The position numbers and the translations under genes were made by a program. Shown here piece by piece: positions 17,533 to 23,500 of a DNA stretch of 23,500 bases (the stretch's first letter is position 1; each line of letters begins with the position of its first letter). Source of the DNA: Chara braunii (Eukaryota > Streptophyta > Charophyceae > Charales > Characeae); the NCBI GenBank assembly GCA_003427395.1, contig BFEA01000185.1:2154533-2178032 (forward strand), in the 5' to 3' direction. Below the pieces are notes generated by a model, which saw nothing but the letters and a program-made list of their open reading frames with translations, made no database searches and was not told where the DNA came from.

Positions 17533-18025
17533 CGCCCGTCTTGCAACGCGGACCAAGGAACTCAGCGGGCATCTGAGTCGGTGGGTGATTAGCCGACGAG
17601 GGGAGAAACCTAGGTGGCGGGGACCTGCCGTGGGTGCACAGTCCGCCCACCGTCGATTGCCGCGAGAGGTTTGAGTGTGAGCATGCCCCTTGGGACCCAA
17701 ACGTTGAAGATGGGGGAGTTGCGCCTTTGGGACCAAGGTGGATGCAGCAACGACGTTGGCTGTGCGCAGGCGCTGCTCCACACAGGAGCCCCTCCACTTC
17801 GGTCTTCAAAGAGCTCATTCGAATATGTGCTACTATCACCAAGCTTTGCAGCGGGCCCGCGCCCTCCCGCATGCCGCTGCACTAGAGATTTACCTGTCGG
17901 ACCAGGGGCGCTATGGGAGGAGGCTCGCGGCAGGTACCGACGTGCACGCGGTTCATCGGACTTGGGTATAGGGGCGAAAGACTAATCGAACCGCCTAGTA
18001 GCTTCCTCCAACTTCTTTTAGCGGA
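17533..18025 (+). pseudogene. Diverged 28S (large-subunit) rRNA fragment with insertion
   Basis: Landmarks of nuclear large-subunit rRNA appear in order. CCCGTCTTGCAACGCGGACC (17533-17552, two changes from the usual form) then AAGG; GGTGCACAG (17633-17641); GTTTGAGTGTGAGCATGCC then GGGACCC (about 17669-17697); GACGTGCACGCGGTTCATCG; and the nearly invariant TTGGGTATAGGGGCGAAAGA, CTAATCGAACC and CTAGTAGC (17938-18002). Identity fades after about 18025. Between about 17735 and 17905 there is about 150 bp more than a normal gene has. The substitutions in normally invariant positions and the truncation mean a relic or insertion-bearing copy, not a working rRNA gene. Confidence 0.8.
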
Positions 18026-18349
18026 GTGGTTGAGGCTGTCGGACAGTCCGACTGGGCCACAACGATTACTAGGAGTTGCGTTGGCTGAAAAGGGACGGGC
18101 GTAACGGGATAGCGCAAAGCAGCACGAGCGAAGAAGGAGACGGGGAAAGAAAAGGCGGAGAAAAAAGGGGAGAACCTCGACGGGGTTCGGGCCAGGTGCA
18201 CTCAGAAAAAGAGGATGTAGTGAGCGGTGGAAGAGTTGGGCATGGCGCAGTGGAAGACGTGGAACTCACTCGTTAGTGAGCGGTTTTGGGCGAGGAAGGA
18301 GGCGATCCCGGGGTTTTTGCCCTAGGCGAGAGCATTGTTGTTGTTAGTT
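18026..18349. other. Purine-rich intergenic stretch
   Basis: 18120-18310 is strongly G/A-rich on the plus strand. Small frames here have no recognisable domain. Confidence 0.45.
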
Positions 18350-18900
18350 TTAGCGTTAGCTAAGTAGGAAAAGAGTTAGTATGGAAAGAATGTGCGTGAA
18401 ACTATGGCAGAAGTGGAGGAGGAACGAGTGGAAAATCGAGAGTACTACTCGATTCCATGCTGAAACGATTTGGGGGGGCGAACAAAAGTAGAGGTTTTAA
18501 TGATAGGCGAATTCGAATCTACAGCCAGTTCGAGTAGAAAATTAGTGGAATCAGAGTTAGTGAGAAGAAGATGTGCACGGAGGTATGGAGAAGGGAGTAT
18601 CGAAGAAGCGCAAAATGGGTACTCCACTCGATTCTCGATGCAATCGAGCTAGGGAGGAGACCAAAAAGGGGTTTTAGAGTGTCGCGATATGGATGGCGGT
18701 GTTAGATTCGGAGTTTAATGGCTAGTTTTTTTGTCATGTTAATAAGGGATTGTGCCGGGAGGAGGAACGCATGAATACAACGATGTATCTTTCCTTTGAA
18801 TAATAAGGGACTGTGGCTACATCGATGTGAATAATAAAGGACTGTGAATACAGTGATGTATCTTTCCTTTGATAATAAGGGACAGTGTCGAGAGGAGACC
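18350..18900. repeat. Diverged tandem repeats
   Basis: 18350-18500 and 18525-18678 align (shared GAGTTAGT, ATGTGC, ACTCGATTC, GATGCAATCGA-like and GAGGTTTT/GGGGTTTT blocks). Then AATAAGGGA.TGTG units start near 18741, 18802, 18832 and 18873 with GATGTATCTTTCCTTTGA between some of them. GGAGGAGACCAAAA and GAGGAGACCAAAA close both sub-blocks. Confidence 0.65.
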
Positions 18901-19440
18901 AAAATATTTTTGTATTTTTTAATTTTAAAACGTGGTTGGCTAAGAATTTGAAGATGTCCCCGACGCAAAAGTTGTTTGAATTCTCCTTTTACATAACATA
19001 TATTTTTTGACAAGGATTTTACAGTAAACTTTAAAATGTATTATATTAATTTATAGTTGTATAAATTAGTTTTCACAGAACTTGGTGTTTACCAAACTGT
19101 TAAAAACGACTTACAATTCTATAAATGAGTATTCAATGAAACTGTATTTTTTTAACGTCTTTCAACTTCACCTTGCAGTCCTTAGAGATTGATTGTTTGA
19201 GCTATGTTTTTTGTCATCTACTGAAAATGACTTATAGTCCTATAACATGTTTTTTTTATTGGAAAGGGTTTTCTTGCACATTTTGAGAATCACTAGACTT
19301 TTTGCCAATTTTTTTGCCTCCTTTCTTGGGAAACAATTAAAAACACTCTCTTTAATGTGTCAAAAATAAGAGTTTGATTTTTACTTTTTCATTCTATTAA
19401 AAATGTTAGGTTTTGTGGTTTTGTTAGGTTTTCACGAATT
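18901..19440. other. AT-rich stretch, no gene
   Basis: A loose repeat of CTTATAGTYCTATAA / TATAGTTGTATAAAT appears near 19050, 19110 and 19230. Nothing else is supported. Confidence 0.5.
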
Positions 19441-20645
19441 TAGTGTTCAGTCCGAACTCAAGGAAAGACCTTTGCAGTCAAACCCCTCATTTCGCACTCA
19501 TCAGTCACCCCCTCATCCATGTCGCTCACGTATCAGAAGCCTCCTCTAAAGCGACACTCTATTGACAAGGGGGAGATGCCTCAACTTAACGTCTTTACAT
19601 CCCAAAGCAGGCTCAGCATTGTACTCATGTAACAAGTCACTAGCCTCGTAGTTTTGACAGTTATCAACTAAGCTTGCTCTGGTAGTAGACATACCCAACA
19701 ATGCGAACGCTGCCTCAACTCAACCAAGGTCACATCAGACATGCCACGTATCACCCAATTATCAAAAGATACTTAGGATAGCAAGGTGCTCGCTGAGACC
19801 ACTATTATATGCGTAAGAGAACTTAAGTGCATAGCCAAACACTTTCTTCCTCAAGTAAACCGCGCATATGCTTATAGCCAGCAGTTCACGCTTAAGCCAC
19901 AATCTTAAGATATCCTTAACGATAGTCAAGATGTCGAACAATCAAACATATAAGTCTAAAAAAAACATATCACTTTGCCCAGTTCTCAATTTTTTATGCC
20001 CGGATGTCGTTCCACCAGGGACAACGACAGGCAACTGTTATCCCCGACAACGGTGCTACCTGTCGAGCGCATCGGTTGGACACCGCACGAGGCAATACGG
20101 GACCCTCCCGGCCACGTCACGCAAAAGTTGAACTTAATACTCGTCGCAAATATACATGGAGTGTCCTCAAGCCGCTCCGGTCGAGTGTGGCAGCCATACC
20201 TTTCACGAACCCCTACGACAGGATAGGACCTACACGAGGCACGACTTACCTCCACCTTTCGGGAGTTGTCACCTCCCTTAGGTGGGCGTATCCCCAACGA
20301 GCTACCAGTCCACAGTACGAAAGTTGATCAGTTGCAATCACATAGGTGAACCATCCGATGGCGTTTCTCGTTCGTTTTAGCATAGGGGGTACGCGCGGTA
20401 GTATGCCTCTATCGGACCCGCATGTGAACCGACATCTTGGGGGGCTGAGGTCCTAAGTGGGACTCGTCGCTGGTCGTCCTGGACGCATCCCACACGCCAC
20501 GCGGACACCACGCGCACACCATGCGCACACCACTATAAAGAACATAAAAATAAAAACACACATACCTACACAAGCGCATACAAAACGACACAGAACAAAC
20601 AACGCGACAACACTCCTAGTCCCTTAGTAGTCATCCCATAGCTCT
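19441..20645. other. Unassigned, possibly part of a non-autonomous element
   Basis: No frame carries a recognisable domain. CACTATAAAG near 20529-20538 would serve as a TATA box. 20508-20532 has three loose copies of ACACCAYGCGC. Small inverted repeats (CACCT/AGGTG near 20268) occur. The retroelement-like setting with hairpins and satellite downstream suggests an untranslated element region, but this is inference. Confidence 0.3.
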
Positions 20646-21024
20646 CCGATGCGGAAATCGGATACGCGATGCGCGCAAGACTTAGTATAAAACTGCGCGG
20701 ACGCAGGGCTAACTCATATCGACTCGCAATGCAAGCATAGACAACCAGTCGCAATGATGGCGTACTACGTAGTACCCATACTCAGGCGGTCCTCGTTAAT
20801 CTCGAGGGTCACTTTCGACACTCAAGTGCTGGCTGACAGGCACCTTGAGGGATTGATCTCTCGACGTTGGATAACCGCAAAGTGTGGTTGAAAACCACAC
20901 CCACTTCTGCACCCTGCAGAGAGTGGGTGGTACACAGGTTCATACCTGTGGTGACAATCGTCTCTTATGACCCTGGAGACCAGCCCTATCATCCAGTGGC
21001 TGGGAAGAAGTCAAGCGGTTTGAC
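20646..21024. other. Hairpin-dense tract
   Basis: Successive stems: TCCGAT/ATCGGA (20646-20663); palindrome GTACTACGTAGTAC (20762-20775); CTCAAGTGC/GCACcTTGAG (20821-20849). Then GTGTGGTT gaa AACCACAC (20882-20900), followed by CCCACT + TCTGCA pairing with TGCAGA + AGTGGG around a CCC loop (20900-20927, 12 pairs, one bulge). Next are CACAGGT tcat ACCTGTG (20933-20950), CCAGCC/GGCTGG (20980-21003) and GTCAA/TTGAC (21010-21024). Three strong stems sit almost edge to edge, unlike the rest of the window. Function is unknown; it may be a structured RNA or DNA region of a mobile element. Confidence 0.7.
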
Positions 21025-21517
21025 TTTGACGGCTGCCACGGACTAGAACGTCCAACTATCAAAATTAATAAGCAAAATCAATCAGTAAATAAATAAACAT
21101 CCACACTCATATATCAAATCAGGACTCGAGATAAAAATAAAAGAAGGAAAAACATAAACTCATCGGGTATGCAGATCATGCGTCAGATGGTTGTCATTCT
21201 CACTGCCTCCAAAGTATGACCCATATACCAAGCTTCAAAATACTAACCTGCATAAAACACAGGCACACACAATAGCCACATTGCCATACACCAACGTGGT
21301 CAACTTTACTGTTCCCTGTAACTCACACCACGCCTCACACACTCAAGCCCCAGTCATAGTTCAATTTTTCATAAATCTCATAAGTTCTTTATAATGACCA
21401 TTTAAAAGAAGTCTTGGTAAAACCCTCAAAGAAACATATAAAATAATATGGCTAAGGCAATCAAGTTGAGGTACCAGTATAAGCAAAGTTGTGTCGTGAG
21501 CCGATAAGCCGGCGATG
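21025..21517. other. AT-rich intergenic, no gene
   Basis: No domain-bearing frame and no clear repeats. Confidence 0.4.
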
Positions 21518-21595
21518 AACCAACCGACCTGATATCAGTGATAACAGAAAGTGTCGATCAACCAACCGACCTGATATCAGTGATAACAGAAAGTG
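21518..21595. repeat. 36-bp perfect direct repeat, 42-bp period
   Basis: 21518-21553 and 21560-21595 are identical, starting AACCAACCGACCTGATATC and ending CAGAAAGTG. They are separated by TCGATC, and ATCGAA follows the second copy. Confidence 0.95.
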
Positions 21596-21837
21596 ATCGA
21601 ATATCCAAAGAAAGCCTGTATCATAAGACATGTCAATGTCCAAGCTAAATCGTTAATATGTGGAGATCAAATCCCCATGACATGTTCTCACTCAAGACTT
21701 TCCTAAAAGCCAAGCCTAAGTCTACCTCTAAGTCAGTGCCCAAAGAAAGGTAGACCTATGACAGAATCTCCTTTATACAGAGTGGATCGCCAGAGTCACC
21801 ACCTGTCACTATATAAATTATCTCCTCTAAACTAAGA

Positions 21838-22380
21838 AAATTTCGGCAGCGTTTCTCGTAGGAAAAGTGTCTTTCTAGAATTTATATCAACCTAAATATG
21901 AAAGTTGAAATAATTTTCAACTTTGCAAAGTCAAATTTTGTTAAAATCCCTGAATTAGCAAAAATTTGGGCAACACTCGCTTTAGAAAATGAGACTTCCC
22001 AAATTTTTACTAAGCCATATATAAAATTTAGACAACTTGAACTTTGACAAGTGAAAATTTTGACTAACTCCTTAGATTTGTAGAAATTTCGGCAGCGCTT
22101 CCCGTAGAGAAAGTAGCTTACCAAAATTTATACAAAGCTAAGTTCAAAATTTAAAATGACTTTGACTTCTTAAGTTATAATTTCATCTAACTCCCTGAAT
22201 TAGCAAAAATTTATGCAGCACTCCCTTTAGAAAAGGAGACTCTCCAGATTTTTACTAAGTCATATATAAAAGTCAGCCAAACTAAACTTTGAAAAAATAA
22301 AATATGACCAACTCCTTGGTTTTATAGAAATTTCGGCAGCGCTTCCCGTAGAGAAAGTGACTTACCAAGATTTATACAAG
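21838..22380. repeat. Satellite of ~122-bp monomers in alternating A/B forms (245-bp dimer)
   Basis: Form A (AAATTTCGGCAGCG then TTCCCGTAGAGAAAGT and CTTACCAA.ATTTATA) begins near 21838, 22084 and 22328. Form B (AAAAATTT then GGCARCACTCSCTTTAGAAAA, GAGACT and ATTTTTACTAAG.CATATATAAAA) begins near 21960 and 22206. Spacing A-A is 246 and 244, B-B 245, A-B 124 and B-A 122. The pattern A-B-A-B-A shows a higher-order dimer. Similar GGCAGC..TTCCC motifs occur in untranslated tandem repeats of plant LTR elements as far as I recall; this needs a search. Confidence 0.85.
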
Positions 22381-22663
22381 ACCAAGTATAATAAAAGATC
22401 CCAAAAAATGCAGAAATCGATCTAAGTAAAAATAAACGTCACCAAGAAAATGCAGGAATTCAGACTAGCTTCTACGGCTCTAGCACGTGGCGAGGAACCT
22501 ACCTATCAGCTGAAACTTAGACTAAATAGTGATCTCATTTAGCCACATGCAGGCCAAACCACAAAGGTAAGTACTCTCACCATTCCCAAGTCAACCTGGA
22601 CAAACAGTGGTTCGTAATTTTTGAATGATTTCTCACTTTATACCTAACTTACGTAGGGCATAA
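22381..22663. other. Flank between satellite and hairpins
   Basis: No gene. Contains CTAACTT (22644-22650), which can pair with AAGTTAG (22663-22669) as an alternative fold of the first hairpin below. Confidence 0.4.
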
Positions 22664-22699
22664 AGTTAGACCGCCAAAACTTATGGCACATGTCTAGCT
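22664..22699. repeat. Shared-loop hairpin 1
   Basis: AGTTAGAC (22664-22671) pairs with GTCTAGCT (22692-22699), 8 pairs with one G-T. The loop contains CGCCAAAACTTATGGCACAT. Confidence 0.6.
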
Positions 22700-22928
22700 C
22701 AACCATGGAATATACACAAACAAAGGGCACAACAACGTTTCTCCTCTTTGAGCATATGACTAGGCCACTCTTGTCGCCCTAAACTGTTTAAGTATTCCAA
22801 CTTTATATAATTGTCTGCACTTAGTCTTTTGAGGTAGTATATAACTGAATCGATCATTTTCAACTCAATATTCAGTCTGCCCCTTCGTACCACAAGTTTA
22901 TTCTTAATTAGTACTCTCTTCAATTCGT

Positions 22929-22983
22929 GATAAGTTATAGTCAGACCACCGAAACAGATGGGACTCTGCCTGACTAGCTTATC
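22929..22983. repeat. Shared-loop hairpin 2
   Basis: GATAAG (22929-22934) and TAGTCAG (22938-22944) pair with CTGACTA (22970-22976) and CTTATC (22978-22983). The loop begins ACCACCGAAACAGATGGGAC. Confidence 0.6.
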
Positions 22984-23049
22984 CATAGTAAGATAGTAGT
23001 GAAGTATAGTCAAGTTATAGCTTTCTGGTTCCAGCATGTGCGTGGCATT

Positions 23050-23097
23050 GGACCAAGACATGTTGACCACCCAAACTTATGGAACATGTCTTGGTCC
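23050..23097. repeat. Shared-loop hairpin 3, 15-bp perfect stem
   Basis: GGACCAAGACATGTT (23050-23064) and AACATGTCTTGGTCC (23083-23097) are exact reverse complements around GACCACCCAAACTTATGG. The loop matches that of hairpin 1 (CC.CC.AAACTTATGG). Confidence 0.85.
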
Positions 23098-23500
23098 TCA
23101 ACGTTGTCAGGCGGCCACAAGTAGTGCGCCGCCTGAAAGTGGCAGTTTTGGAACTTAGGCACAAGGACAAGTCCGTGCAATGATGGTATTCTGGTTTGAC
23201 CAGGCAGCAAAATTAGGGGGACCCAGAGCACCCCTAAGATTGGAGGTGTATATCGGTGAGACTAGCCCTCATAATTGGCGAGAGAGACTACCTCTTCTAC
23301 CGCGCTGGCGTCTATCTTATTTCCGCCGCTCCGAGCTTGTTTCCGAAACAACTGGCTGCAGAACGGTGATATGAGAATAGGCCTACGCGTGGTCTCTTTT
23401 ATGCTGCGCAACTGGCACGGGAATGAAGCCTCGGATTTCATTAATTTTAATATTAAAATAAAAAATGAGAAAAATAATTAAAATGGTAGACGGAAAAAAA
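23098..23500. other. Window end, no gene recognised
   Basis: Ordinary mixed sequence turning AT-rich from 23430. Frames under 75 codons only. Confidence 0.4.

Noticed and set aside
19484-19505. Minus-strand CTGATGAGTGCGAAA resembling a hammerhead core with a tiny stem II
   Set aside because: Flanking sequence cannot form stems I and III and stem II would be one base pair.
22699-23070. 123-codon minus-strand frame
   Set aside because: It spans two of the shared-loop hairpins and has no family signature; chance in AT-rich DNA is more likely.
1-23500. CRISPR array, operon, prophage or bacterial defence system
   Set aside because: No evenly spaced repeat-spacer array, no ribosome binding sites and no dense ORFs. 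The DNA is eukaryotic in character.

Overview
This window is eukaryotic nuclear DNA. It has almost no open coding sequence, many microsatellites, poly(A)/poly(T) tracts of 20-33 bases, decayed transposons and a few single N bases. The only gene recognised with confidence is a caleosin (oil-body / heme peroxygenase EF-hand protein), about 230 aa, on the minus strand at 14616-15308. Its motifs (EF-hand, PSP proline-knot remnant, HGSDS block, two histidines 68 residues apart) are those of green-plant caleosins. That, a tRNA-derived SINE, a reversed initiator-Met tRNA primer-binding-like site and a plant-style satellite point to a green plant or streptophyte alga with a large repeat-rich genome. 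The species cannot be determined from the sequence.

Layout. 1-1650: non-coding DNA with small palindromes and a T33 tract. 1650-2190: a long imperfect foldback (MITE-like). 2204-2868: the C-terminal part of a dead Helitron/PIF1-type helicase with two in-frame stops and a frameshift. 2880-3180: cluster of GACGTC palindromes. 3293-4467: decayed open frame of unknown family. 5069-5703: direct repeats, two (CA)n arrays and a GTTCAAAC palindrome cluster. 5907-6203: a short orphan frame. 6654-10860: dispersed short repeats, GATA/GACA microsatellite, 90-bp tandem duplication, tRNA-Met-like SINE, and a possible Asn-rich protein gene (9410-10341, one frameshift). 11150-11971: inverted-repeat structure with 83-bp arms. 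12120-12330: G-rich low complexity. 12983-13600: tandem and direct duplications.

13827-14091 is an assembly artefact: two complete 38-bp Nextera mate-pair junction adapters bracket a 189-bp exact copy of the caleosin 3' region (14537-14725). 14525-15551 is the caleosin locus with a TATA-like box and a (GA)n leader. 16095-16647 holds a second SINE-body copy, a 27-bp tandem repeat and a possible minus-strand LTR element primer site. 17533-18025 is a diverged 28S rRNA fragment with an insertion. 18350-18900 is tandem repeats. 20646-21024 is an unusually dense series of perfect hairpins. 21838-22380 is a 122-bp satellite in alternating A/B forms (245-bp dimer). 22664-23097 holds three hairpins with a shared loop sequence and different stems.

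Apart from the caleosin there is no evidence of genes acting together. The best leads for something undescribed are the shared-loop hairpins (22664-23097) and the hairpin tract (20646-21024), which may belong to one non-autonomous element that also carries the satellite. All alignments were made by eye; percentages are hand counts.
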